57,828 nt of DNA from an uncultured Bacilli bacterium. Its GTDB lineage: Bacteria; Bacillota_I; Bacilli_A; RF39; UBA660. The stretch covers positions 1 through 57,828 of the forward strand of contig CAPHZB010000002.1 in NCBI GenBank assembly GCA_948629335.1, written 5' to 3'. The notes under the pieces are model-generated. The model was not told the DNA's origin. It saw only the letters and a list, made by a program, of their open reading frames with translations, and searched no databases. Both the position numbers and the translations under genes were made by a program. How positions within the stretch are numbered: the stretch's first letter is position 1; every line of letters starts with the position of its first letter. This document shows positions 23,427-31,934 of the stretch, in pieces.

Positions 23427-24203
23427 ATGACAGATTTTTTTTCGAAGATGAATGAGGATTATGTACAAAAACATTTTCCAGATGGTTCTGTATTGGAGAG
23501 TGCGAGGAAGACCGTTAAGCGAAGAAGTATTGGAGCTATTTTCTTCTTTGCTTTATTTTTTGTTGGGTCACTTTGGGGATTTGTGTGGTCCGTTGGTAGA
23601 ACTATTGAATCTGTATCTAGTGGAGATGATACATTAGGGGTTGGAATAGCAATTTGCGTGTTTTTTGGACTGGTTACTTTAGGCCTTTTTGCTCTACTTT
23701 ACTTTTTAATTAAGGAAAGCAGAAAAAAACGTAGTGATTATATTGCAGCTTCTGCAAAACATAGTAAATTATTAGAGAGCGAAGTCGAGGAGTTTGAGCG
23801 ACAGGCGGTCGCAACTGACTGTTATATTCTGAAACTAACGACAGGGTTAGATAGAGCACTTTCAAATGCTACCAATCCAGATGGACTACTTACAAGAGAT
23901 TATATTTATTTAGCTAATCCTGCGCAAATAATTATGCGGGTTGATCAATTGAAGGCATGTTGTTTTAGTGATTATACTTATTATATCAGTGTTGGCAATA
24001 AACAAAAAAAGATACACTGCTTGTCTATTGGTTTGATTGCTTCTAATGGAGTAAGTGTTTGTTCTGATACAACCAAAGAGGCAGGGGAGGCCCTTATGAA
24101 TCTTTTAAAAGAGAGAAATAGTGAGATGGATACCAATAATGGAGAAGTATTAAAAGAGGGTGAATTTGATAAATACAAAAAAAGAATCCTTGGGGAAAAG
24201 TAA
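23427..24203 (+). CDS. Unknown membrane protein with two transmembrane segments
   Basis: A 258-residue protein. After a short cytoplasmic start there are two hydrophobic segments (about residues 34-56 and 70-95), then a basic stretch (KESRKKRSDY) and a soluble cytoplasmic domain of about 150 residues with LTRDYIYLANPAQIIMRVDQLKACCFSDYTYYI, which reads like a beta-rich PH-like domain of the kind found in small gut-Bacillota membrane proteins. It has its own promoter and good ribosome-binding site. The overall plan is related to that of proteins annotated only as hypothetical; no function is proposed. Confidence 0.7.
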   Translation: MTDFFSKMNEDYVQKHFPDGSVLESARKTVKRRSIGAIFFFALFFVGSLWGFVWSVGRTIESVSSGDDTLGVGIAICVFFGLVTLGLFALLYFLIKESRKKRSDYIAASAKHSKLLESEVEEFERQAVATDCYILKLTTGLDRALSNATNPDGLLTRDYIYLANPAQIIMRVDQLKACCFSDYTYYISVGNKQKKIHCLSIGLIASNGVSVCSDTTKEAGEALMNLLKERNSEMDTNNGEVLKEGEFDKYKKRILGEK

Positions 24204-24385
24204 ATAAAGAGGAGAAAATGTAAGAGAATATGAAAAGATACGCTTCATACTAGATTATAAGGAGTAAATTGAAAATAGGAAAAATATTTGTATCTGAAAT
24301 CTAAATTTTGCAGAATTCCCCTTACAAACTAGAGCGTAACTAAATTTATATAAATAATGTAAAATATTAAAAAGGAGAAAAAAAC

Positions 24386-25294
24386 ATGGAAAAGAAAGAT
24401 ATATTTCCTATTGCAATAGGATCATATGGCTTAGGAGCTTCTAGAAGTGAGTCATGGGAAGATAATAAAACAGAATTGGTAATAGATGAAAAAGAAATGC
24501 AATCAATTATATATTCATATGAAAAGGGTCAAAATTATATAGATACAAGTTACATATATGCTGGTGGACAAACTATGAAGTTTATTTCTGAGTTTATTAA
24601 AAGGGTTGATAGAAATAAATTATTTATAGCTGTTAAAATTGAAAATTTTATAGAAAAAGTAGAAGATATTGAAGAGCAATTAGATAAATATTTAGAAATT
24701 TTAGGAATAGACTATGCTGATAGTATATTATTACATACACCAAAAGCTAGTAAAATTCCTTTAAAAGATAGTTATAATGAGTTAAAAAGATTAGTAAGCA
24801 TTGGTAAAAGTAGATATATAAGTGCAAGTAATTTAAATATTGAACAATTAAAAGTAATAGTAGAAGAATTAAATATTGATTTATTTAGTTTTGAAGGATT
24901 ATATAATTTAGAATGTAAACAAAATGAAGATGTGGGAATCTTAGATTATTGTCAGAAACATAATATTTTATTTTTAAATTATCAACCATTTAGAAGAAAT
25001 AGAACAGCAAATCATAACTATCCATTGTTAGTAGAACTTGCTAATAAATATAATAAAACGCAAAATCAAATACTTTTAAATTACTATATTTATGAGAAAA
25101 AGTTAATTCCAATCACAAAGGCAAATAAGATTGAACATATAGATCTAAATTTGGAAGCATTAAATTTTAAAATGGAGAAAATTGATTACGATAGACTAAA
25201 TGAATTTAGGTGCAAAGAATTTGATGCGTTACAAGTTGATTGGCAAGACAATGGAGGAATTTCTATTTATAAGTTTGCCAATCAAGTTGAATGA
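24386..25294 (+). CDS. Aldo/keto reductase family oxidoreductase
   Basis: A 302-residue NADPH-dependent reductase of the aldo/keto reductase TIM-barrel family. The catalytic set is visible: Asp53 and Tyr58 in YIDTSYIYAGG, Lys84 in AVKIEN and His117 in ILLHTPK. LNIEQLK and the ITKANKIEHI segment near residue 240 fit the cofactor-binding region. AAGGAGAAAAAAA precedes the ATG. Codon use is more A/T-rich (frequent ATA, AGA, TTA) than in neighbouring core genes, and the gene stands alone between two unrelated genes, so acquisition by transfer is possible. The substrate is unknown. Confidence 0.9.
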   Translation: MEKKDIFPIAIGSYGLGASRSESWEDNKTELVIDEKEMQSIIYSYEKGQNYIDTSYIYAGGQTMKFISEFIKRVDRNKLFIAVKIENFIEKVEDIEEQLDKYLEILGIDYADSILLHTPKASKIPLKDSYNELKRLVSIGKSRYISASNLNIEQLKVIVEELNIDLFSFEGLYNLECKQNEDVGILDYCQKHNILFLNYQPFRRNRTANHNYPLLVELANKYNKTQNQILLNYYIYEKKLIPITKANKIEHIDLNLEALNFKMEKIDYDRLNEFRCKEFDALQVDWQDNGGISIYKFANQVE

Positions 25295-25603
25295 AAGAAA
25301 TGAAACTTGCAATGGAAAATAATCGATAAAATTCGACAATCAACAGGGTAATGGATGCTTAAGGAAAACCACACTCAAAACTTTATAAATAAAGTGAAAT
25401 TATTAAATTCTTTTTACATATTTACTATATTTTTGCTCAATACCAAATGATAGAAGATGAGTTTTAAAATAAGGGCTGTTTTCATAATTGAAAATATAGG
25501 TATCATGTAGTCACTCCTTATAGAATAGGACAGAGCTAAGATATATATAGTTTTAAAGAAGGAAAAAGACAATGAATGTAAAATACTTCACTGTCTTTTC
25601 ATT
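25295..25603. other. Intergenic region with bidirectional terminator
   Basis: About 300 bases after the reductase gene. The only clear feature is a hairpin at 25563-25600: AAAAGACA (25564-25571) plus TGAA pairing with TTCA and TGTCTTTT (25592-25599), with a T run to the right and A run to the left, so it can end transcription from both sides. The rest is AT-rich with no supported gene. Confidence 0.6.
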
Positions 25604-25801
25604 TTAAATTTTTTCTTTTTGTATTTCGCATTTATGTATAATTTTTACTGAATAAGTCGTTAATATAAATACTGTGATAATAGATATGTATTGTAAAAAT
25701 AAATATTTTGTAAGTAATGAAATAGCAAATAGAAAAATAGTTATGCCAATCGTAGTACTTAACAATATTAAAAAACAATACTTATTCCAATTCATTTTCA
25801 T
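25604..25801 (-). CDS. Small membrane protein, 65 aa
   Basis: A 65-residue protein with two membrane segments (about residues 9-27 and 33-50) and a charged tail (HKCEIQKEKI). AAGGGGG stands 8-9 nt before the ATG, which is a strong start signal, and a terminator follows, so this is probably a real single-gene transcript. No family is recognised. Confidence 0.6.
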   Translation of the reverse strand: MKMNWNKYCFLILLSTTIGITIFLFAISLLTKYLFLQYISIITVFILTTYSVKIIHKCEIQKEKI

Positions 25802-25887
25802 AAAGATTCCCCCTTAAAAATATATGTGCTATTTTAGCACATTTCCAAATTTTGTCAAATTTAGATTCAAATATAAAAATAGAACAA

Positions 25888-27105
25888 TTAATTATTCTGC
25901 AATTGTTCTATTTTATCGTATATCTTTTTTAAACTTTCCTCATATTTAGAAGTTGTCTTTGGCTTATAGTACTTTCTATGTTTTAAATTTTCAGGCAAAT
26001 ATTCTTGCTTTACAAAGCCATTTGGATAATTATGTGGGTACAAATAAGTTGTGGAATTTGTTTTAATATGATTTGGAACATTTCCTGTATTTCCTTTATG
26101 AATATCAGCAAGCGCTAAATCAAGGGCGAGATGGGCACTATTTGATTTAGGCGAAAGGGCCATTTCTATCACCATAGTTCCTAGAGGAATTCTTGCTTCA
26201 GGAAGACCCAAACGTTCACAAGCATGAATACAAGCATCTACTTTTGGACCAATGGATGGGTTAGCAAGACCAATATCTTCATAAGCAATGACAGTCATCC
26301 TTCGATAAATACTATCTAAATCTTCTGCTTCAATGAGGCGCGCTAAATAATGAAGAGAAGCATTTACGTCACTTCCACGAATGGATTTCTGGAAAGCAGA
26401 TAACACATCATAATGACCATCTTCGTCTTTATCGTGAAAAAAAACAGGTTTCGCATTGATATTTTTTATGACTTCTTTAGTAATATGAAAATCATTGGTT
26501 GCATAATACGATACCTCTAATAAATTGTAAGCACTTCGAACATCTCCACTAGACAGAGTACTAATCATTTCTAATGCATCCTCATCTATCTTAATATCCT
26601 TTAATATACCAGATTGTATTGCCTTTTTTAAGGCTTCTAAAACATCATCGCCTGATAACTCATGTAATTCGAATATTTGGCAACGACTTCGAATGGCAGG
26701 ATTAATTTTATGATAGGGGTTTGATGTAGTCATTCCAATTAAAGTAATTAATCCATTTTCTAAATAAGGAAGAAGTAAATCTTGTTTATCTTTATTTAAT
26801 CTGTGAATTTCATCCATAATCACAACCAGACCATGATTCATCTTTGCTTCCTCGATAACAATATCAAAATCCTTTTTAGAGTGAATGACTGCATTTAACA
26901 TGCGATGTTTTAAGTGTAATTCATTTACAATAGCGCTTGCTATCGTCGTTTTGCCAATGCCTGGTTTTCCATATAAAATCATAGAAAAAAGATGTTTATT
27001 TTTCACCAAATTATAGAGAACTTTTCCTTCTCCAATTAAATGTTTCTGCCCAATAATTTCTTCTATACATGTTGGTCTTAATTTAACAGCTAACGGCTCA
27101 TTCAT
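25888..27105 (-). CDS. rarA: Replication-associated recombination protein A (RarA/MgsA)
   Basis: A 405-residue AAA+ ATPase related to the clamp loader that acts at stalled replication forks. The start at 27105 (MNEPLAVKLRP) uses AGGAAG; a longer upstream frame lacks a start site and covers the divergent promoter. Walker A GKPGIGKT is at residues 46-53, Walker B LVVIMDEIHR at 93-102, and sensor GMTTSNP follows. SRCQIFELHEL and the C-terminal tetramerisation part with YEDIGLANPSIGP and ALADIHKG are typical. It is divergent from an amidoligase gene. Confidence 0.96.
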   Translation of the reverse strand: MNEPLAVKLRPTCIEEIIGQKHLIGEGKVLYNLVKNKHLFSMILYGKPGIGKTTIASAIVNELHLKHRMLNAVIHSKKDFDIVIEEAKMNHGLVVIMDEIHRLNKDKQDLLLPYLENGLITLIGMTTSNPYHKINPAIRSRCQIFELHELSGDDVLEALKKAIQSGILKDIKIDEDALEMISTLSSGDVRSAYNLLEVSYYATNDFHITKEVIKNINAKPVFFHDKDEDGHYDVLSAFQKSIRGSDVNASLHYLARLIEAEDLDSIYRRMTVIAYEDIGLANPSIGPKVDACIHACERLGLPEARIPLGTMVIEMALSPKSNSAHLALDLALADIHKGNTGNVPNHIKTNSTTYLYPHNYPNGFVKQEYLPENLKHRKYYKPKTTSKYEESLKKIYDKIEQLQNN

Positions 27106-27162
27106 ATCATCACTTCCTCGTATTATTTTAACATGTTTTTCTAAATTATGATAGTTATTAAT

Positions 27163-27191
27163 TTGACAAGAATTTAAAGTGAGTTTATAAT
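27163..27191 (+). promoter_or_regulatory. Consensus promoter of the amidoligase gene
   Basis: TTGACA (27163-27168), 17 nt, TATAAT (27186-27191): a perfect sigma-A promoter, about 30 bp ahead of the chosen start. It supports the start at 27223 rather than the longer upstream frame. Confidence 0.9.
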
Positions 27192-27222
27192 AGCAAAACA
27201 AGTGAAAGGGATGAAACTTTTT

Positions 27223-28047
27223 ATGGAAAAACAAATTAGTAAGGAAATATTTATTCCTTTTGGCCTTGAAATTGAAATGGAAGGAATTCCATTTGAAGAA
27301 GGAGAACGTGTTATTTGTCATAAAGTAGATGAAAATTGGATAATAGGAACAGATTTAAGTTTAACCGATGAAGGAATTGAATTATCTTCTCCTGTCTTAT
27401 CCAATGAAATAGAAACATTTAAGAAATTAAAGAAACTAGCAAAAACACTCGAATTTTTAAATCCTACCTTTGAACATGCCAGTTTTCAAATTAATTTAGA
27501 TGCTTATACTTTTTCGAAGGAAGATTTTATCAATTTACTTAAAATGTTTTCTATATACGAAAATATTATTTATCGCTTTTCTACAGGAGAAGAGGAACAT
27601 ATAAGAGAATGTGCTGGCGAATTTGCAAGCCCTGTAGCACAACGTTTTTATGATAAATATCATGGAACTGCAAAAAAAGAGATGAGTTATCAAAGACTTA
27701 TTAATAATGAAACTATGGCGCTTTCTTTAAAAAGAAAATTGAAAAAGAAGGAAAGTCCTATTGCAATGATAGAATTCAGGACCCCGAATGGAACTTGTAA
27801 TTACGATTTGTGGTTCAATTATATTACCTTTTTTTCTGCTTTTCTAACTTACATAAAAAGTGAAGTCTATGATAAAGAAAAAATGGATTATTTATTTGAA
27901 CATGAACCATTTTTAGGTTGTATAGGAGAGTTAGAAGCAATTGATGAGAAAAAAGCTTTACAACTTGCAGACTTAATATTTACAAATGAAGAGGATAAAA
28001 GTGCCTTTTATAAACAATATATTTATAAAAGAAAAGTATATAAATAA
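27223..28047 (+). CDS. Putative amidoligase (glutamine synthetase-like fold)
   Basis: A 274-residue protein resembling the Amidoligase_2 group: FGLEIEMEGI near residues 11-20, GIELSSPVL near 57, HASFQINLDA near 92, and a late IEFRTPNGTCNYDLW near 185. These carry the acidic and basic residues that bind ATP and metal in the glutamine-synthetase/GCS2 fold, which joins a carboxylate to an amine. AAAGGGA lies 11 nt before the ATG at 27223; an ATG at 27211 is in phase but too close to it. Family members often act in cell-wall or natural-product peptide ligation beside a peptidase or ATP-grasp gene; here the neighbours (rarA, OLE RNA) give no such hint. Medium-high confidence in the fold, low on substrate. 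Confidence 0.72.
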   Translation: MEKQISKEIFIPFGLEIEMEGIPFEEGERVICHKVDENWIIGTDLSLTDEGIELSSPVLSNEIETFKKLKKLAKTLEFLNPTFEHASFQINLDAYTFSKEDFINLLKMFSIYENIIYRFSTGEEEHIRECAGEFASPVAQRFYDKYHGTAKKEMSYQRLINNETMALSLKRKLKKKESPIAMIEFRTPNGTCNYDLWFNYITFFSAFLTYIKSEVYDKEKMDYLFEHEPFLGCIGELEAIDEKKALQLADLIFTNEEDKSAFYKQYIYKRKVYK

Positions 28048-28079
28048 AAGAGAATGCATATTTTTAGATAGGTATCAAT

Positions 28080-28108
28080 TTGACAAAAGTATATAATTTT
28101 GATACAAT
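28080..28108 (+). promoter_or_regulatory. Promoter of the OLE-like RNA
   Basis: TTGACA (28080-28085), 17 nt, TACAAT (28103-28108). It is placed at the start of the long structured non-coding region, giving a 5' end near 28115. Confidence 0.82.
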
Positions 28109-28114
28109 TTAATC

Positions 28115-28710
28115 CAGTGATTGGCGCATTATTCTAGTCACGAAGTTTATTATGAAGGCAGGCCTAAAAATCTGTCAAAGAGCATACCTGTGAAACTTTT
28201 GGTGCTTGCTTTATACGCCCAGTGTGGGGTGAGTGCTGGAAGGTAGAGTATTGGGAAACCTATAATGGCATATAGGGGAACCCAGTGTTCGTGGAGACCC
28301 ATACTTGTTATTAGCCTATACATGAATCCATTGACGGACTAATGACGACTTGGGATTAAACCTACTATGTGGTTAGCGCTACGAGTAGTGTAGCTTGTCT
28401 TGCGTGAATGTCTTGGGATAATTGATCTAAGTAAAAATAACTGGCCAATTATTTTTACCTATTGCAATTTGAAATCACATTTGCAAAAAAGAATTAGTAA
28501 TAAATGGAGTGTTTGAGGAAATCTCCTAGAGTGTAAATAAAATGGGATTGCGGTGTATACTAAGTGGCGATCAAGTTATATATGTGGTGACACTATATTG
28601 GAATCTTTAAAGGGGAACCGCACGTGTGGTAACGCACTGTAGATTCTAGAGAAATTCTACTTGACCTAAGATACAAAGTTTACTGTTTTATAGCCAGACA
28701 CATCTAATTT
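28115..28710 (+). ncRNA. ole: OLE (ornate large extremophilic) RNA candidate
   Basis: About 600 bases without a reading frame, richer in G and C than the flanking DNA, with its own promoter, directly before an OapA-like gene. Length and gene order match OLE RNA, which forms a membrane ribonucleoprotein with OapA. Visible structure includes GTAAAAATAA/TTATTTTTAC (28431-28440, 28449-28458), TTGCAA pairs near 28465-28495, CCTATA/TATAGG near 28260-28275, and a GC-rich hairpin with GTGTGGTAACGCAC near 28623-28640. GNRA-like and GGAAACC-type loops occur. I identify it from length, structure and the neighbouring gene rather than by matching the published consensus, which I cannot check here. The 3' end is taken at the terminator at 28711. 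Confidence 0.82.
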
Positions 28711-28730
28711 GGGAATATTTCCCTTTTTTT
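28711..28730 (+). terminator. Terminator-like hairpin between OLE RNA and oapA
   Basis: GGGAA (28711-28715) and TTCCC (28719-28723), followed by T7. The loop is only 3 nt. It could end most OLE transcripts while letting some read into oapA. Confidence 0.65.
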
Positions 28731-28744
28731 GTTTGAGGTGCATA

Positions 28745-29350
28745 ATGAAAAAAATAGAAAAAATACGTTTAAAAGAGGAATTTACAAATCTAAAAGTACT
28801 AACAGAGAGAAAAGAGAAGAAAAACAAAAGGATTGTAGACATAAAGTGGATTTTAAAAATAACATTGCTTGCCTTTATTTTATCAATTGGTTTCTCCTTT
28901 TTATGTGAAATGGCATTACCAAAAGTGGATCTTTTAATAGAAATTTTACTTATCTTTTTATTTATTTTATTAGGAGTCTTGTTTGATATGGTAGGTGTAT
29001 CAGTAACCAGTGCAGATATAGAACCTTTTAATTCTATGAGTTCTAGAAAAGTAAGAGGAGCTAAAACGGCAGTAAGATTGATACAAAAGGCGGACAAAGT
29101 ATCTTCGTTTTGTAACGATGTCATAGGAGATATTTGTGGTATTGTTTCAGGTTCTGCTGGAGCAATCGTATCTGTTAGCTTGTCAAACGATTTTTCTGTC
29201 TCGCCACTTATTACAACATTAATCACCACTGCTTGTATTGCTTCTTTAACCATAGGAGGGAAGGCTTTAGGAAAAAGCTATGCTGTGAATAAGAATAATA
29301 TCATCTTGTACAAATTCGCTAAATTCATATCTCGTTTTATAGGTGAATAA
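28745..29350 (+). CDS. oapA: OLE-associated protein A (OapA-like membrane protein)
   Basis: A 201-residue membrane protein. After a very basic cytoplasmic start there are membrane segments at about 44-62, 70-91 and 140-180. The central sequence GVLFDMVGVSVTSADIEPF followed by MSSRKVRGAKTAVRLIQKADKVSSFCNDVIGDICGIVSG is the hallmark I associate with OapA, which binds OLE RNA and holds it at the membrane. GAGGTG precedes the ATG at 28745; an upstream ATG at 28709 in phase lies within the terminator hairpin and is rejected. Its position right after the structured RNA strongly supports both calls. In Bacillus relatives the complex is needed for tolerance to cold, alcohol and Mg2+ stress. Confidence 0.88.
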   Translation: MKKIEKIRLKEEFTNLKVLTERKEKKNKRIVDIKWILKITLLAFILSIGFSFLCEMALPKVDLLIEILLIFLFILLGVLFDMVGVSVTSADIEPFNSMSSRKVRGAKTAVRLIQKADKVSSFCNDVIGDICGIVSGSAGAIVSVSLSNDFSVSPLITTLITTACIASLTIGGKALGKSYAVNKNNIILYKFAKFISRFIGE

Positions 29351-29358
29351 CTTCTTAC

Positions 29359-29387
29359 TTGAAAAAAAACGAATAGTTTGGTATGAT
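29359..29387 (+). promoter_or_regulatory. Promoter of the 29414 gene
   Basis: TTGAAA (29359-29364), 17 nt, TATGAT (29382-29387), about 27 bp before the start codon. Confidence 0.65.
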
Positions 29388-29413
29388 AGTAACAGAATAG
29401 AAGAGGTGTGTCT

Positions 29414-30925
29414 ATGAATGAAGAATCTAAAAATATACAGGAAGAACAATCAGAAGAAATTCCAGAGGAATTATATGCCCCACTTGGAGATGTTTCCTTT
29501 CAAAAACCGAAAAAAGAAATTATTCCTGAATATGTATCTTATAAGGATGTAGATTTGGAGTATTCTAAGAAACCATTTAATGCTAAGAAATTAGTTTACC
29601 GCATTGTTACACTTCTTATTATAGCTCTATTTGTTGTAGCAAGTGTTTTGTATGTAAAAAGTAAGAAAAATGTATATAGAAGTTGGTTAAATGGAGAAAC
29701 AAAAAATATAACAGCTAAATTAAATACAGTTTTGGAAAATAAATTCATCCATTTAAGTAAAAGTTCACCTTTTGTAACTTCTTTTCTTGTAAACTTTGAA
29801 ACAGATTACGATACAACTTTAATTACTAAAGAAGAAAAAGAACTATTAGATACAGTAAAGAATATACATATGTCTTATACTTTAGGAATGGATTTAAAAA
29901 ACAAAGAACTTACACATGCATTAAAATCAACATATAGTAATGAAGATTTACTTACCATTTATGGAAATGGGAATCAAGATGTATTTAGTCTTTTAATACG
30001 TGAAGTAACAGGTAGATATATGGAAGTTCCAAATCATGCTTCGTTTTTACTTCAGGATACAAAAACGACAAAAAAAGATATAGAAACTTTTCGAAAATAT
30101 ATGGTTCAATTTCTTTTAAATGAGATTGCAGAAGATGATTTAAATGAAGAAAAAAAAGAGTTAGAACTTGATGGAAAAATAGAAAATGTAAGAGATATTT
30201 CTTTTCATCTTACACAAAATAGAATACAGAATATTCTTATAAAGTGGAGTGATACATTTAAAAATAATAAACTATTTAAAGAAAAAATCACTTCTTGTTT
30301 TAATATTAGTGAAACAGATTTACACAATTATTTAGAAAAAATAAAAAATATGCCTGTTCAAGAGATAGAAATACATGTTTATGCCAAAGGTCTTATAAAT
30401 AAAGTAGTTGGTTATGACATCAAAGTAGAGACGTCTTCTATCTATGAATTTTCAAATAGAAAAGGAAAAAGGAAACAATATAAATTAGTCAAAAATGGAG
30501 AAAACATCTTTGATATAGTAAAAAAAGAAGAAAACATAACAGGGAAAATAGGAAGCAATTCTGTAGAAATTACAAAGACAGATGAAAATGCATACACATA
30601 CTCTATACAAAGAGATGAGGAATATTATAAAGGGACAATCGTAAAAAAAGATACAGAATTAAAATTATCAAAACAAGGGAATATTGATTTTTTAGTTCAT
30701 CATTTAGATAAAGAAGAGCGTGAGATTTCACATAGTAAATTATCCTTTACGTATAACACAAAAACAGTGGATTTTCTTTCAAAATATGATGATAATCAAC
30801 TTATATCTTATGAGGCTTTAAAAGAAGAAGAAAAAATAGAAGTTAAAAAGAGGATTAAGCAGAAAAAGACTGTGCGACAAGTTTTGGATAATGTGAAAAA
30901 ATATAGAAAGAAAATGTGGAAATAA
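29414..30925 (+). CDS. Hypothetical single-pass membrane protein, 503 aa
   Basis: I do not recognise this protein. It has an acidic cytoplasmic N terminus of about 55 residues, one membrane anchor (VTLLIIALFVVASVLYV, about 66-83) and a large extracytoplasmic domain rich in Lys and Glu, with repeated beta-strand-like segments (IEIHVYAKGLINKVVGYDIKV; VEITKTDENAYTYSIQ), somewhat like lipoprotein or DUF-type sensor domains in gut Bacillota. GAGGTG precedes ATG 29414; a GTG at 29408 is in phase. It lies between oapA and holA with its own promoter and terminator. Confidence 0.7.
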   Translation: MNEESKNIQEEQSEEIPEELYAPLGDVSFQKPKKEIIPEYVSYKDVDLEYSKKPFNAKKLVYRIVTLLIIALFVVASVLYVKSKKNVYRSWLNGETKNITAKLNTVLENKFIHLSKSSPFVTSFLVNFETDYDTTLITKEEKELLDTVKNIHMSYTLGMDLKNKELTHALKSTYSNEDLLTIYGNGNQDVFSLLIREVTGRYMEVPNHASFLLQDTKTTKKDIETFRKYMVQFLLNEIAEDDLNEEKKELELDGKIENVRDISFHLTQNRIQNILIKWSDTFKNNKLFKEKITSCFNISETDLHNYLEKIKNMPVQEIEIHVYAKGLINKVVGYDIKVETSSIYEFSNRKGKRKQYKLVKNGENIFDIVKKEENITGKIGSNSVEITKTDENAYTYSIQRDEEYYKGTIVKKDTELKLSKQGNIDFLVHHLDKEEREISHSKLSFTYNTKTVDFLSKYDDNQLISYEALKEEEKIEVKKRIKQKKTVRQVLDNVKKYRKKMWK

Positions 30926-30950
30926 AAGAATGTGAAAAAACATTCTTTTT
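30926..30950 (+). terminator. Terminator before holA
   Basis: AAGAATGT (30926-30933) pairs with ACATTCTT (30940-30947), then T run. Confidence 0.8.
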
Positions 30951-30969
30951 GGGTAGATGAGGTGCTTAG

Positions 30970-31908
30970 ATGATATATATATTTTATGGATTAAATACAT
31001 TTTTAATTGACAAAGAAATTGAAAAATTGAAAAGAAATATAGATCCACTTTCTTATGAAAAATATGATTTAGAAAATAGTAATATGACAGATATTGTTAT
31101 GCATGCAGATGAAGTTTCCTTGTTTTCAAGTAAACAGATGATTGTTGTTGAAAATGCATATATATTTATGGCTTCGACAAATAAAAAATTACCTGAACAA
31201 AACATAGATGGCTTAGAGGCTTATTTCAAAAATCCAAATCCTAATACCATTCTTGTTTTTAAGGTTGAAAAAGACAAACTGGATGAAAGAAAAAAAATAG
31301 TGAAATTAGCAAAAGAAAAAGGATATCTAAAGGAATATAACAAGATAGATCATACGCCAAAAATGGTTTTAGATCTTTTTGGGGAGTATTCAATTACAAA
31401 AGAAGACGCTACTTTTTTATTAGAACGGGTAGGAAATAATCTGTCAATTCTTGAACAAGAAATCGAAAAAATAAAATTATACAAAAATGAGGATAAGACT
31501 GTTTCTAAAGAAGATATTCTTCTTTTGACAAGCCAAAATATTGATACAGATATTTTTAATTTGATCGATGCCATTCTTACAAGGGATAAAAAGGTAGCAA
31601 TTCAAAGTTATCAAGAAATGATAAAATTAGGGGAGGAACCCATTATGATTCTTGTAATGTTAGCCAATCAATTTCGAATGATTTATCAAGTAAAGAAATT
31701 ATACCAAAGAGGATATAGTGAAAAAGATATTTCAAGCGAACTGAAAGTACATTGGTATCCTATCCGAAAAACACTTGGAAGAATGCAACAATATGATGAG
31801 GATACATTAATTTCCTATATACAGAAATTAGCTAATTTAGATATTGCAATCAAAAAAGGAGAAGTCGACAAAGGTATTTCATTAGAAATGTTTATTTTAA
31901 ATGTATAA
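30970..31908 (+). CDS. holA: DNA polymerase III subunit delta
   Basis: A 312-residue clamp-loader subunit that opens the sliding clamp. The start MIYIFYGLNTFLIDKEIEKL, the DEVSLFSSKQMIVVENAYIF segment, and ISSELKVHWYPIRKTLGRMQQYDEDTL near the C terminus (the clamp-loader collar helices) are typical of HolA. The length is normal for Bacillota (about 340). GAGGTG lies before the ATG. In B. subtilis holA adjoins rpsT and gpr; here it stands apart, next to the pilus ATPase gene. Confidence 0.93.
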   Translation: MIYIFYGLNTFLIDKEIEKLKRNIDPLSYEKYDLENSNMTDIVMHADEVSLFSSKQMIVVENAYIFMASTNKKLPEQNIDGLEAYFKNPNPNTILVFKVEKDKLDERKKIVKLAKEKGYLKEYNKIDHTPKMVLDLFGEYSITKEDATFLLERVGNNLSILEQEIEKIKLYKNEDKTVSKEDILLLTSQNIDTDIFNLIDAILTRDKKVAIQSYQEMIKLGEEPIMILVMLANQFRMIYQVKKLYQRGYSEKDISSELKVHWYPIRKTLGRMQQYDEDTLISYIQKLANLDIAIKKGEVDKGISLEMFILNV

Positions 31909-31910
31909 AA

Positions 31911-31934
31911 AAAAGTTCCTTATGGAGCTTTTTT
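31911..31934. terminator. Shared terminator between holA and pilB
   Basis: AAGTTCC (31913-31919) pairs with GGAGCTT (31924-31930) with one G-U pair, T run on the right and A run on the left. It can serve both convergent genes. Confidence 0.78.

Noticed and set aside
28431..28458. Strong AT hairpin inside the 600-nt non-coding region as a terminator
   Set aside because: It has a GC-containing loop but no U run after it; better explained as a stem of the structured RNA.
28666..29253. 195-residue minus-strand frame opposite the OapA-like gene
   Set aside because: Antisense shadow of the membrane protein; composition rich in Ser/Ile with no start signal.
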